From Gnetum montanum (taxonomy: Eukaryota > Streptophyta > Gnetopsida > Gnetales > Gnetaceae), in contig MNCI01010394.1 of the NCBI GenBank assembly GCA_015680685.1, forward strand, positions 69,078 through 111,682: a DNA stretch of 42,605 bases. Direction: 5' to 3'. Positions 23,501-30,947 of the stretch are shown in pieces. Position numbers and translations under genes: made by a program. Numbering within the stretch: position 1 is the first letter of the stretch; each line of letters opens with the position of its first letter. The notes below the pieces were generated by a model. The model was given only the letters and a program-made list of their open reading frames with translations. It searched no databases and was not told the DNA's origin.

Positions 23501-26500
23501 CAAGCATCCGCACTAGATCTGCCTCCATCTTTGGGCCACAAGGTATTTACTATGCATAAATTCACATGGTTGAGCACCCAACAATTCCATTTGCTCTAAC
23601 TACTAAGCGGTCGCGCAAAGGGTATGCCAAAGGTGAGAGTCCTAGCGACTCATATGCCATGGGGTGTATTTCCGCCAAAGCATTGTAACCCAATGTCTCC
23701 CCAATTTTTCACATAGTAGACAATTAACAAGCGTTTGGTAGCCCATTATTATAACATCCTGAAAACTCATAATGCCCAATCCCCTGGAATTTTGTGGCCT
23801 TGCCACCTTCTCCCAGCACACAAGGTGCATACAATCACCCCCTTTTCCCCTAGACCAAACAAAGTTACAGACAATTTCATCGATTTTGAAGATAACCGCT
23901 TTAGGGGGAACAACAACCAAGGTCATGTACCTCCCAATTGCCAACAACACAAACAACGCTAGAAGCATTCTTCCCCTTCTAGTTAGAAAGTGATAGGTCC
24001 AATGTTGCATTCTTATTTGCAATCTTTGTATCAGGCAGGTCCATGTAGCTTTGTGGTGCCATGCAAACATGGGCACTCCCAAGTAGGCATCTTGCAGAGA
24101 TCCCTACAATATTCCCAAGTTTTGACAAATGCGACCTGTAACTATTATGTCAATGTAGAAAAAGTGAGCTATAGACTTTCCCTAGTTGATTGTGAGTCCG
24201 ATCTCCCTCGACATTCTCTGGAGGGCTTTGGCCACCACTTCTGCCCACAGTATGGCTACTTGAGTGATAAGGATCATATCATTCGTATAATGTTCTACAA
24301 TGCACATGACCCCCTCAATGTTTAGGTCCCAGACCCCTTCAATCCTGTAATATGTACTCATGGTGTCCATGGCAATAATGAAAAGATACAAAGACAAGGG
24401 GTCCCCTTGTCTTAAGCCACAACTAGGGATTGTAGTCTGCTAAACCATGAGCAAGCCACCCCTTGTAGTTGATTTTTCAAACAAATTTTCAGGCAAGGCT
24501 AGCTGATCTTAGAAGCTGAAATAGACCTTACTTCCACTACACATATATGACAAAAATTGCATACATAAATTATTCAACTTTTAACTTCAATTCTGTCAAA
24601 TTCAAAGAAAAATAAATGAAATAAGCCGAGTAATAACATATTCGACACACAACACACAATCTGGAAGATATGGATAAGAAATAGCAAATCAGATAAGATG
24701 TTTATTGGCATAACAGGTCTTTAATATTTATTGAGGTGTGACTTGTTATTTAAGACATGAGACTTGCATGCAAGTTGGACCCCAATAAGTTACACTGAGA
24801 TGTAAAAGCACAGTGCAAATACTAGATAGAGCTAACTGGTCCAACAGACCAAAGAAGATCCAAGATGTATGAAAGAAAAATAAAACAAACATTAAAAGGT
24901 TTTGTCTGAAGGAAAATGTATTTTTAAAGCAAACACAATGAGCTTATAAATTTAATAAACCATGAATATGACAAAATCCAGATACACTAGCATGCATTTT
25001 CACACATACAAGCCCTTCAGGAGCCATGGCTATTACTTGCAACAGCAATTTTCCTTTATATGTTAACAACATATAGCATAAGGATAGACTGCAGTAGACA
25101 TATTTTACTGGAAAAACATTAGATATGGCAAACATGATGATGAAGTAGAATGTCTACATGCAACAATTTCAATATCCATTAGAGCACTAATTAGCAAAAT
25201 AAGAATGGGAATACACCACCTCCAAGTTGAAACTAAACAATGGAATAATGAGCAACATAAAGATAAAATATGTCAATCGTATTTACAAGTATAGAAGATG
25301 AACAACATGTATTACTAAAATGTTACCAAACAAATTTCTTCAGAATAAAATAGTAAATCTCTAGTTGATTTTTATATAAGTTATTCAAGCTATTGGTATC
25401 GGTTCTAGGAAATTATGTAGAATAAGTGTTCCAGTTACATGACTATTGGACACATCTATTGTATTCAAGATTTTTTTATACTAATGTATCTTTCACAAGT
25501 TAATTTGTCTAGATCTATAAAGACATAATACAACTTCAGTTTCATATTTATTTATATTAATACACTGATTTCTAAGTTAATAAATATAAATACCTCATAA
25601 CAACCACGACTCAAGGCTTCAATTCCAACAGAGCCTGTCCCACTGTATAGGTCCAGCCATCGACCTGGAGGCAAAGAAAAGGAAGGCCCACTTGCTGCCT
25701 GCAGTATTACTTACAGGAAAACTATTAAAAATTAAAATATCACAAAATTCAACCCAGAAATTACGCATACATATGCACATGCTCCCGACACCATTAAGAG
25801 AGGCATGACATTATATCATGGCAGTATGTGAAACCTGTAAAATATCAAAAGCAGCTCTTCGAACCAGTTCCATCATAGGTCGAACATCCATGCCACTTGG
25901 AGAGAGGAGCTTTCTTCCATAAGCTGTTCCTCTAATAACCTTGAAAATATACCAAAAATATAATATTAGTAAAGAAAAGTCAACATTAAGAGTGTGTTCA
26001 CAATAATTCATTCATTTGCAATTTTATTCGTTTAAAAATCACTGTGAACCGGTTCTCAATAACATAAATGTAGGTCAGGACTCGGTCTCTCTTTAGTTCT
26101 ACATATATATTAAAAAGCATCTTCTGGGTCCCCTGCAAGAAACCTAACTTGGACCCCTCACTGAAGGAATAAGGTTACAATCATGATGATGGCGATTATT
26201 TAATCTACATGCCATAGAAATTGTAACATTCCAAATGAACCAAATAAAAAATAAAAAATTATCTATTAAAGCATTATGAACGAAATGATAATAATTTTGA
26301 ATGCTTTGATAAAAAATTATAGAGGTTGCAATGGCTACAGAAACAAAACGATTGCTAAAACAGTTGTAATTATATCTAGCATATTTTATAGAAATAATCA
26401 TAAGAACCCAGATGCAGTAACCGTATCCATGGCAAGATATGAAACAGAAAAAAAAAACAGGGAACAACTGAACAAATAACAAAAGAGATAGTCAGTCAGT

Positions 26501-29301
26501 GTGCTAAAGGACACTAATTAGGAGAAACCAAGTACAGAACATCTCAAAGGTAGTACTTTAAAAATTTTCAAAAACAAACAGATAAATGTTGGTACATACT
26601 TATTTAAATATGTTACAGATTTTGTCTACATCTTTAACTTGTGGCATTTGTTCAGTTGGTGTAAAACAGTTCTATCTATATCTTTCTAGATGTATTGTTT
26701 GAAACTAAAACTGAAGTTAAAATTTTATTACATCCATAGAACCTTTGAATCTATTAGACAGTACAAATATAGATGCTATGAGTTTTGAAAACATCATAAA
26801 GAAAATTACCCAATTATTTCCAGTAACATTTGGAATAAATCAATTAATTTTGTAACTATAATATTTTATCTACATCTAAAATGCTCCAATCTGGGGCATT
26901 GCAGGAAAATATGGCATTCATCTTCAATGCTATTTGCATTACACAGTCAGCATATTCATTCTTCACAACGAATTTTGAGCCATCTACCTATTTCAACTCA
27001 GAGATGATGAGATCCCATCCATACTCTAGTAATTGTGCATTGTAAATGATGAGGAATAGCAACTGATAAATAGTTTAACTTTGAATTAAAGCCTCGCCTA
27101 ATACTATTTAAATAAAAATACTTTTTCCCTTCCACAGTTTTCCACAGTTTTTAAAACACTAATTTTTTTTTACCAATTTGTGAACTTGATTAGGATCAAA
27201 TTGAAAAATGTACTCTTGAATATTCCATTTATTAAGCCATGGAACTTCATTATGGTGTCATCATTTATCAAAGGTTTCCATCATCATCTCTTTCAAGTAT
27301 TTATCTAATGAAGATGCAAAAAGATTATGAGTGTAGGCTATAAACTAATAAACAGCTTCAACTACCAATAGCATCATCCCTGCTTCAAGATGCATAATAT
27401 CATATTGTGTCTTCTCTTCACTTTAAATTCATTGAGCACAAAAAGCTTCTGAATTTCTTCTATTTATTTCCAATATTTGTTTGATAGAGCAAGACCCCAT
27501 ACAATATATCCATAAAGAAGAGTATGTTGAACAATGGCATGATAAAGTTGTTTTCGGATATCTCAAACTAAAATAGATTCCTTCTTATATTTGTTTTTTA
27601 AAGCAAATAAGGCTTTTATACCACTTGCAACTCTTTGAGTAATGCACTGATCCCATTTGTAATTGCAGGAGCATTCTAGATCAAGATATTTGAAAGAGGA
27701 AATCATGTCCACATGTTTATATCCTATAGGAAAATTGTACATCTTATTAGGTACACCACAAATCATTATTTTTGTTTTTTGGACATTAACTCTTAGTCTT
27801 GAATGTCGACAAAAGTTATCAAGAGTATTAAGCATTTGTTGCAATCCTTCTGTTGAAATTAAAATTAAGGCAACACCATCAACATAGAATAAGAGTTTCA
27901 CAAGACTGCTTCCAATTGTAATTGCAAATTGAGTTGGCATGTTATGCATCCACTCTTCAAGTCCATCCAAATAAAGTAGGAAAAAGATGATATCATTGTT
28001 TAACACCAACAAAACTATTAAATAACATTCTTTTTGGCCTATTTGTAAATTGAATGCATATCTCTTTGTAATGTTTTTAATAGTAGAGAACAACACCTAA
28101 GAACTTCCAAATTTTCCAAGCACCTTCACAACTTACTTTGAATGACAGAATCATAGGCCTTAGAAAAATCTACAAAGCAAATAAAAGGTTTCTTGTGTGG
28201 ACCTTTTGCTCTATCAATAAGATATTTTAAAGTGACAAGATGATCTCTAATAGAATGATGTTGCCTAAATCCTGAGAAATTGTGTGTATCCTATTTTCTT
28301 CTGCCCATCTTCTAATTATAGATTCTAGAATAGTGCCCAAAAGCATGGCAAAAACATTGCTGATTACAATCATTCTATAATTACTTAGATATAATTACTT
28401 AGATTAGCATGACTGCTTTATTGATGCACCATTACTTTTTAAAAGTTGCTAAGAAGTTACTTCAAAGGAAAGGGGAAGAGTGAGAAGGAAGAACCACTGA
28501 CCCCAGATATATAACTACTGATGAATTTAACATGAAATGTTATACCATCGTGTTCAGCCTTTGTGTTATATTGAAGTTAAGCCGTGAGGAGCAACGTTAT
28601 TATTATTTTTCAAACTACAAGTATCTAAAAAAAAAAACACATCAGAAAAGCTAAGATCTAAAACAAATATTATCAAATGCCTTAAGAACATTTTCATAGT
28701 AGCTTAAAGGGTTCTCCTATAACTGAAACAAAAGGAAAATATATACTCTCAATATTCTGTGTGTCTTCCTGGTCGTTTCTTTGTTTGCCTCTGATGCAGA
28801 GGAGGATTCTCCTCCCGCCAGTTTTGATAGCTCTTTGAATTTTTTCTGCTCCTGTATACAAAAATCAAGTCTTCAATATCAAACTGCCAAAAGCAAGATA
28901 ATTACCGAAATTAAAAACACTAAATATAGCAGCGAAAAAGTTCAATAAAAAGTTAAAAACAGAGTATGTTTACAAATGCATCCACACCTTCATGGTCCCT
29001 ACAACCTCTTTTGATAGCTTAGCTCGTGGGGAGGCATTACGTTGCTCCTTCGTGTCATCTGCAACAGAATGAAACGTTACCTTTCAACAAATTTCGAGTT
29101 AAGCCGGAAACTTACAAAATTCAAGTAGATAAGGTTACCGTTCGAAAGAATGCAGCGGATAGACAGCGTAAGTTTGAATCTTCTCGGAGATGGAGATATA
29201 GCGGAGCATTTGACAGGCTTATTCTCACTTGCAGCACTTGAATGTAAATAAAGTAGCTTGGGCAAGCACGCAGAAGTCGCATGCACTTCCACGGCCAACA
29301 T
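8423..29301 (-). CDS. RSMD: Plastid-type RsmD-family rRNA methyltransferase, multi-exon, 3' partial
   Basis: Six minus-strand exons with GT-AG borders and agreeing phases join into 229 codons plus one base: 29301-29139, 29058-28988, 28851-28747, 25939-25835, 25698-25594, 8561-8423. The family transfers methyl from S-adenosylmethionine to N2 of a guanine in small-subunit rRNA (G966 in E. coli). Visible in order: a Ser/Ala/Lys-rich N-terminus like a chloroplast transit peptide (residues 1 to about 35, KCSAIS near its end), a charged linker, the RsmD signature VIRGTAYGRKL...MDVRPMMELVRRAAFDIL, the AdoMet motif DLYSGTGSVGIEALSRG, and FVEMDPWVV (motif II acid). The C-terminal third with the (N/T)PPY catalytic loop is absent, so further exons must lie beyond the window. 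No stop or frameshift interrupts the exons, so the gene is probably functional. Start chosen at 29301; the frame is open to 29421, so an earlier ATG-less start is not excluded. Confidence 0.9.
8811..8824 (+). repeat. Target-site duplication, left copy (RTE LINE)
   Basis: AAATTTATGCTATG here and AAACTTATGCTATG at 11861-11874 match at 13 of 14 positions and flank the RTE LINE exactly. They mark the 5' insertion edge. Confidence 0.85.
9330..9756 (+). pseudogene. RTE endonuclease domain, broken
   Basis: Reads as EIINIINVYTPQIGL (near 9340-9380), then FIGRNFNDHVG where the family has GGDFNGHVG, then a long open piece with GYDRIHGGHEFEEHKDMGDSLLQFA, VIANTYFKKR and TYKSG...QIDYFL (9499-9756). These are the RTE/APE endonuclease motifs in the correct order. 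The Asp of GDFN is replaced by Asn (RNFN). Confidence 0.85.
10400..11725 (+). pseudogene. RTE reverse transcriptase and C-terminal domain, broken
   Basis: Successive frames give VKKALAKMKNGKVVEPNNIP, NYRGIKLISHTMKLWERVIE, ENQFGFGFMPRRSTIEAI, HVIFIDLEKVYDKVPRDIIWWAL (first catalytic Asp), LFADDIVLVD (catalytic FADD near 11110), and after several stops the tail SNKLQAWQLRWFGHVQRRSE at 11600-11645. These match the RTE clade closely. In-frame stops occur roughly every 50-100 codons. Confidence 0.9.
11861..11874 (+). repeat. Target-site duplication, right copy (RTE LINE)
   Basis: Right-hand partner of 8811-8824, immediately after the (GAT)n tail. Confidence 0.85.
11875..12178. other. Intron sequence between elements
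   Basis: AT-rich intron DNA between the RTE LINE and the copia LTR. No feature recognised. Confidence 0.6.
12179..12299 (+). repeat. Copia 5' LTR, left half
   Basis: Begins TGTTATGG and shares a block (about 35 bp around TAGCTTTATTATTTAATTAT) with the copy at 19841. It is cut by the nested LTR element at 12300. Confidence 0.65.
12300..12863 (-). repeat. 3' LTR of the CCR4-carrying element
   Basis: 564 bp. It aligns along its length with 17566-18138 (for example GTGTTCCTTGGGGTTTTCTT, ATGCCTTRGGTCAAACCCCC and GATAACGATAACACTTGTTA occur in both). Confidence 0.9.
12864..12876 (-). promoter_or_regulatory. Polypurine tract of the CCR4-carrying element
   Basis: Minus strand AAGTGGGGTAGAT immediately before the 3' LTR. 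The upstream GACGAATGAAACC wording also occurs before the 3' LTR of many plant gypsy elements. Confidence 0.75.
12877..13258. other. Element sequence 3' of the captured gene
   Basis: AT-rich, no coding content. It separates the polypurine tract from the end of the captured CCR4-like frame and may include captured 3' UTR. Confidence 0.5.
13259..14482 (-). pseudogene. Captured intronless CCR4-type deadenylase (EEP nuclease) copy
   Basis: One continuous minus-strand frame of 408 codons holds four internal stops (TAG 13969-13967, TAG 13573-13571, TGA 13450-13448, TAG 13441-13439) and ends at TAA 13261-13259. It spans the endonuclease/exonuclease/phosphatase fold of CCR4 poly(A)-shortening nucleases: LCPPWALDWHEYGYPHIL, DADVLCLQEV (metal-binding Glu), PELEKMGYRGIYKQKG, CTIFYKEAEFELV, IVNTHL (Asn of the NTH motif), VLCGDFN (Asp/Asn pair), LDYIWY and the final DH in PFDHIPLMA. 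The fold is complete and catalytic motifs survive. The N-terminal regulatory region of CCR4 is absent. No frameshift or intron occurs over 1.2 kb, whereas plant CCR4 genes have many introns, so this is a copy of spliced mRNA. It lies inside an LTR element in the same orientation. Confidence 0.87.
14545..14610. repeat. Short degenerate tandem repeat (ATCAACTRAT-type)
   Basis: Several imperfect copies of a 12-16 bp unit built on CATCAACTAA / CATCAACTGA, just upstream of the captured CCR4 frame in element orientation. Confidence 0.7.
14785..15135 (-). repeat. About 165-bp tandem duplication
   Basis: In minus orientation two consecutive units share a CATAACTT opening, a GAATAGTCATTT / GAAGAGTCATTT core, an AACATTCTTCACC / CAACCTTCTAGAC block and CAATGGTGARGTCA. 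The first covers about 15130-14960 and the second about 14957-14790. Well diverged. Confidence 0.65.
15161..15222 (-). repeat. 5S rRNA-derived segment
   Basis: On the minus strand, AATTAAGTGCGCTTG, GGAGTAGTATT, GGGATGGGTGACATCT and CAGGAAGTTCC follow each other exactly as in the 3' half of plant 5S rRNA (GTTAAGCG-GCTTGGG, AGTAGTACT, GGATGGGTGACCTC, GGGAAGTCC). This covers the internal Pol III control region (A box, intermediate element, C box). The 5' half is not recognisable. It is not a functional 5S gene. Cassandra-type TRIM elements carry comparable 5S-derived sequence in their LTRs; here it lies between the LTRs of another element. Confidence 0.8.
15590..15960. repeat. Two degenerate tandem-repeat arrays inside the LTR element
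   Basis: About 15600-15740 holds units of about 24 bp built around AAGGCCTATGTGGCTCACA. About 15780-15960 holds four units of about 45-48 bp built around GATTTCCAACACCAATGGTG followed by a GGCA-GAAGGGG block. GC-rich and low complexity, they create long but meaningless open frames on both strands. Confidence 0.7.
15961..17550. other. Internal region of the LTR element without gag or pol
   Basis: GC-rich repeat-like DNA to about 16400, then AT-rich. This is where gag would lie in element orientation (just after the PBS), but no gag, nucleocapsid zinc knuckle, protease or RT motif is visible. A tRNA-like GGGTTCGATTTTGG box occurs on the plus strand near 16570 with a possible A box before it, too weak to call. 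Confidence 0.55.
17551..17563 (-). promoter_or_regulatory. Primer-binding site (initiator Met-tRNA type)
   Basis: Minus strand TGGTATTTAGAGC, two bases after the 5' LTR end. It resembles the standard plant TGGTATCAGAGC site with one insertion and one substitution. Confidence 0.75.
17566..18138 (-). repeat. 5' LTR of the CCR4-carrying element
   Basis: 573 bp, partner of 12300-12863. Its ends match the other copy (TGTAATGTCCCC...GATGTCACA in element orientation). Confidence 0.9.
18139..18400 (+). repeat. Copia 5' LTR, right half (approximate)
   Basis: Sequence resuming after the nested element. The end at an ACA near 18400 is proposed because ATTGTGGTGG follows, a poor match to a copia primer-binding site. 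The boundary is uncertain. Confidence 0.4.
18633..19258 (+). pseudogene. Copia gag (UBN2-type) pseudogene
   Basis: The frame from the ATG at 18633 reads MDPNMAIFEKFDESFPTPW and on to WKTKVVDLLCERELNVVLTG, the opening of plant copia Gag proteins (W-x-KV-DLL, LTGK). Two in-frame stops follow (after EEF and INS). After about 19004 the frame changes and continues as KILSDERSLILLEALLRSWG, matching the EDE-ALILL-SLP-SW core, with a degraded DEV-LRIEE-segment to about 19250. No zinc knuckle is seen. Gag packages element RNA in the particle; this copy is dead. Confidence 0.75.
19259..19840. other. Copia internal remainder, unassigned
   Basis: No pol motif is readable. A roughly 50-bp imperfect direct repeat (GGATTCATTAAAACTAGCCA / GGACTCACTAAAACTCACCA with flanking CATTTTGGA) occurs at about 19449-19532. 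The segment ends in the purine-rich CGAGTAGGAGAT (19829-19840), a likely polypurine tract. Confidence 0.5.
19841..19925 (+). repeat. Copia 3' LTR, truncated
   Basis: TGTTACAGATATGAAGC start plus the shared AT-rich block seen at 12179-12260. Similarity stops near 19925. Confidence 0.6.
19995..20145. repeat. Degenerate CCACAAGTCATGG motif cluster
   Basis: Five variants of an ACCACAAGTCATGGT motif lie 15-60 bp apart (near 19999, 20012, 20036, 20070, 20131). Similar motifs recur at 21.3-21.5 kb and just inside the 5' LTR of the element ending at 18138. Confidence 0.55.
20231..20411 (+). repeat. 20-21 bp tandem repeat with TGACG motifs
   Basis: About nine consecutive units of 18-22 bp follow the pattern GA(A/G)-NTTTTGACGTNNNNNN. 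Units 1, 2 and 5 contain TTTGACGT; unit 2 contains the palindrome TGACGTCA; unit 6 has TTTGATGTCA. In one frame several units translate to xSFDVxx heptads (SFDVAS, NFDVKC, SFDVAL, SFDVSC), but stops interrupt the frame in the middle unit. Confidence 0.8.
20412..22254. other. Intron sequence with simple repeats, no gene
   Basis: Positions 20796-20900 hold an ATTGTGAATTGAGA-type imperfect microsatellite (His/Asn/Ser repeats if translated on the minus strand). A cluster of CCACAAGTC / CCATGGATCAT motifs lies at 21290-21500. No coding region is recognised. The stretch may be an old LTR element without detectable genes. Confidence 0.5.
22255..24520 (-). mobile_element. 5'-truncated L1-type LINE with poly(A) tail
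   Basis: A minus-strand LINE starting within RT (about 24500) and ending in poly(A): T runs at 22275-22293 and 22255-22265 on the plus strand. Loss of the 5' end is normal for LINE insertion by target-primed reverse transcription. It contains the RT core, the thumb/connection region and the RT-associated zinc-binding region, all broken. A 12-C run at 22372-22383 lies in the 3' UTR. Target-site duplications were not identified. Confidence 0.88.
23395..24500 (-). pseudogene. L1 reverse transcriptase C-terminal half, broken
   Basis: Minus-strand pieces in order: GLRQGDPLSLYLFIIAMDTM (near 24400), EHYTNDMILI where the catalytic (F/Y)xDD should be, so one of the two Asp residues is Asn, then a 146-codon piece (24082-23642) with RRGRMLLALFVL, PPKAVIFKIDEI and WEKVARPQNSRGLGIMSF, typical of the L1 post-RT region, and then KLKFLWLIAQGVLLVWALLR with a CNVA-E-AQHFTLQCPF segment (23577-23300), the RVT-associated zinc-binding motif. 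Stops and frame changes separate the pieces. Confidence 0.88.
24521..25593. other. Intron 5 sequence near the donor, no feature
   Basis: AT-rich intron DNA between the LINE and exon 5. No coding, RNA or transposon feature recognised. Confidence 0.6.
25594..25698 (-). CDS. RSMD: RsmD-like exon 5
   Basis: 105 nt, 35 codons, phase 0 at both ends; acceptor TACTGCAG, donor GTATTT. It encodes the AdoMet-binding motif I, WLDLYSGTGSVGIEALSRG, the most diagnostic part of the gene. An in-frame alternative acceptor three bases downstream is not available, so the border is firm. Confidence 0.92.
25835..25939 (-). CDS. RSMD: RsmD-like exon 4
   Basis: 105 nt, phase 0 at both ends; acceptor TATTTTCAAG, donor GTTTCA. 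It encodes VIRGTAYGRKLLSPSGMDVR followed by PMMELVRRAAFDILQ, the conserved RsmD N-terminal signature (RG..GR.L, RP....R...F). Confidence 0.92.
25940..26869. other. Intron 3 part, no feature
   Basis: AT-rich intron DNA without recognisable features apart from short homopolymer runs. Confidence 0.6.
26870..28400 (-). mobile_element. LINE remnant of a third type
   Basis: A minus-strand non-LTR element in intron 3. In order: RHHSIRDHLVTLKYLIDRAK and PFICFVDFSKAYDSV (about 28260-28150), a GVKQ-PL-PTLFG segment (about 28000), DGLEEWMHNM, and KLLFYVDGVALILIS where FxDD is expected, so the second Asp is Gly. A 177-codon open piece (28096-27563) includes LRVNVQKTKIMICG. A distal ECHIFLQCP piece lies near 26910. 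The motif wording differs from both the L1 and RTE elements in this window; the exact clade is not certain. Confidence 0.8.
27563..28096 (-). pseudogene. LINE reverse transcriptase fragment, broken
   Basis: The longest open piece of the intron-3 LINE: 177 codons across the RT palm and thumb. The catalytic YVDD-like site reads YVDG, which would abolish activity. FKYLDLECSCNYKWDQCI matches the YLG...W-H conserved block after the palm. Upstream parts are in other frames. Confidence 0.82.
28401..28746. other. Intron 3 part next to the exon 3 donor
   Basis: No feature recognised; an A run near 28628. It separates the LINE from exon 3. Confidence 0.6.
28747..28851 (-). CDS. RSMD: RsmD-like exon 3
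   Basis: 105 nt, phase 0 at both ends; acceptor TGTATACAG, donor GTATAT. It encodes a charged, Ser/Lys-rich linker (EQKKFKELSKLAGGESSSAS onward to HRILR) leading into the RsmD signature of exon 4. Linker sequence is poorly conserved in plants, so support rests on splice sites and phase. Confidence 0.8.
28988..29058 (-). CDS. RSMD: RsmD-like exon 2
   Basis: 71 nt, enters in phase 1 and leaves in phase 0; acceptor CTGTTGCAG, donor GTGTGG. It encodes a hydrophilic DTKEQRNASPRAKLSKEVVG segment. The phase-1 entry needs one base from exon 1, which exon 1 supplies. Confidence 0.8.
29139..29301 (-). CDS. RSMD: RsmD-like exon 1 with transit peptide
   Basis: 163 nt ending in phase 1 at a GTAACC donor. 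The start at 29301 gives MLAVEVHATSACLPKLLYLH, then a Ser/Ala/Lys-rich stretch with VKCSAIS, then an Arg-rich tail, typical of a chloroplast transit peptide. The frame stays open upstream to 29421, but the extra 40 residues look less like a transit peptide. Intron 1 is only 80 bp. Confidence 0.75.
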
Positions 29302-29938
29302 CGTTGGATGTGGCACTGCTAGAATGTCTGCTGCTGCTGTGTGGACTGGTTTTGGATACCGGTGACGTAACTGCACAATCAGGCAATATAAAATCACAGG
29401 GAGAGTCCTCCTTACGTACATCCAAGGTTAATCCCTCTTGTTTCAATATTTTTGCTGATTTACTGATGATTGTTCTTTGGTTTGTTTGCTCTTTGGTTTT
29501 TTCTTGAGGCAAATACTGGGTCCGTTGTATGCTTCAAGAATATGCAGGGGCTCGTTAGCGTACCCGTGCTGGGCATTGAACTCCGCACACTAAGGCTAGC
29601 GGTCATTGTTCTTTGGTAGATATCTGAGCATTTGTTGATTCCATCGTACCTGCTCCACTTCCAACTTGCGAAGATGGACGTATTTTTATACCTGTAATTT
29701 TTTTATCAATTTGATTAATACAGATAAGGTGCTGAGTTCAATGTCAACTACGTTAATAACTCTCGGTAAAAATTATTTTTTGCATGTTAAAACCCTTTAA
29801 TAAACATGCCAAGAAACGTGTTAATTTTGTAACCAATGCATTGGTACTTTCACATTATTGTTTTTAAGAAAGTAATTTTTGTAAGGGTCTTGCTATGGGC
29901 AAACTAGATTGAGTAAGAAGCATTGAGTAGGAAGCAGT
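29302..29938. other. 5' flank of the RsmD-like gene
   Basis: Should contain the 5' UTR and promoter on the minus strand. I see no convincing TATA box at the right distance. A GC-rich segment at 29548-29615 has a weak tRNA-like GAGTTCAATGCCC box. Confidence 0.5.
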
Positions 29939-30016
29939 GTGCCCCTTTGCATGCAAACTCTACCAACCTCTCTAGAGGGTGCCCCTTTGCATGCAAACTC
30001 TACCAACCTCTCTAGC
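29939..30016. repeat. 40-bp tandem duplication
   Basis: GTGCCCCTTTGCATGCAAAC and the next 16 bases repeat with a 40-bp period at 29939 and 29979. The match is perfect over about 36 bp and each unit contains a TGCATGCA palindrome. Confidence 0.92.
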
Positions 30017-30309
30017 CAGTGCAGTATCTACTTGCCTAACATGTGAGTCACTCCTCTATCTCTTATTGTGAAACAAGAGCATAGAGTTGATCCACTACAT
30101 CTAAGGGAAGGCTACATGTACCTCGGGGGAACCACTCCCCATAACTAGTGATAGCCTATCACTAATATGTGTAGGAATCTCTAGGATCTAACCCCATTGT
30201 GGCATATCATCCACTCCATAACTAAAAGGGAAGACACATTCTCTGCCTCTCAAAAAGTGGTTTGTCTCAGATCCACTTGGGCATCCCCACTTGTCACTAT
30301 GATTTCTGT
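30017..30309. other. Upstream region, nothing recognised
   Basis: Mixed-composition sequence with no ORF, RNA or transposon feature I can name. Confidence 0.5.
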
Positions 30310-30642
30310 TTTTTTTTTTTTTTTTTCACTAGCTCTCAAAGGAAAGGGACATCCAGCTTGTCCACAAAGTCATGTACCATTTTGACCTTATCACCAATAG
30401 GAATATCACTAAGGATCACATTATCCACATCCAAAATTTGTTCCCATAACTCTTGTACCTTCTCAGGAGAGAGAGTCCAACTCTCTGAGGGGCACCTCAT
30501 CACCATCACTTAAATTCTCATATTCTAGAAATACATTTGGTGCTTCATCATGCACATGATCTTGCATGTCATCACAAGGGTTGAATCCAGTAGGAGCATC
30601 ATTCACATTGAACCTTCTCTTGCTCTTCTTCCCTGATGCCAT
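30310..30642 (-). pseudogene. Small unrecognised coding-like segment with poly(A)
   Basis: From an ATG at 30642 the minus strand reads 58 codons beginning MASGKKSKRRFNVNDAPTGF, rich in acidic residues later on, then a stop. A one-base shift continues the coding-like text (EKVQELWEQILDVDNVILSD onward to DKLDVPFL, then TGA), followed within ten bases by an 18-A run (T run at about 30311-30328). An ATG, one frameshift, a stop and an A tail suggest a processed pseudogene or the gag-like start of a retroelement. I do not recognise the family. Confidence 0.4.
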
Positions 30643-30947
30643 GTCTCACGAACAATCAAGTAACAAACCACAAATCATGCTCACAACACTCACCTCATGT
30701 CCTATTACCAAGTGTAATGATCCTGCTCTAGAAAAGTACCATTTGGCATCACCCTTGAGTCTCAAATTAGTATGTGTGTCACCCATAGTGTACTCAAGAT
30801 GGACTATGCCTTAGAAATCACTAATCCTGCATGCGCAACATAATACACAATCATCATGAATTGGTAGATGGAAGGTGCACCTGGTGCATCATATACATAA
30901 GTATCGAAAGAATCTATAATATCCCATCACGTATAACACATAAGTAC

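Noticed and set aside
26144-26482. 112-codon minus-strand ORF in intron 3
   Set aside because: Within an intron, hydrophobic from T-rich sequence, and has no homology I recognise.
29548-29615. tRNA-like segment (GAGTTCAATGCCC box)
   Set aside because: The B-box match is imperfect, the possible A box is at the wrong distance, and no acceptor stem forms.
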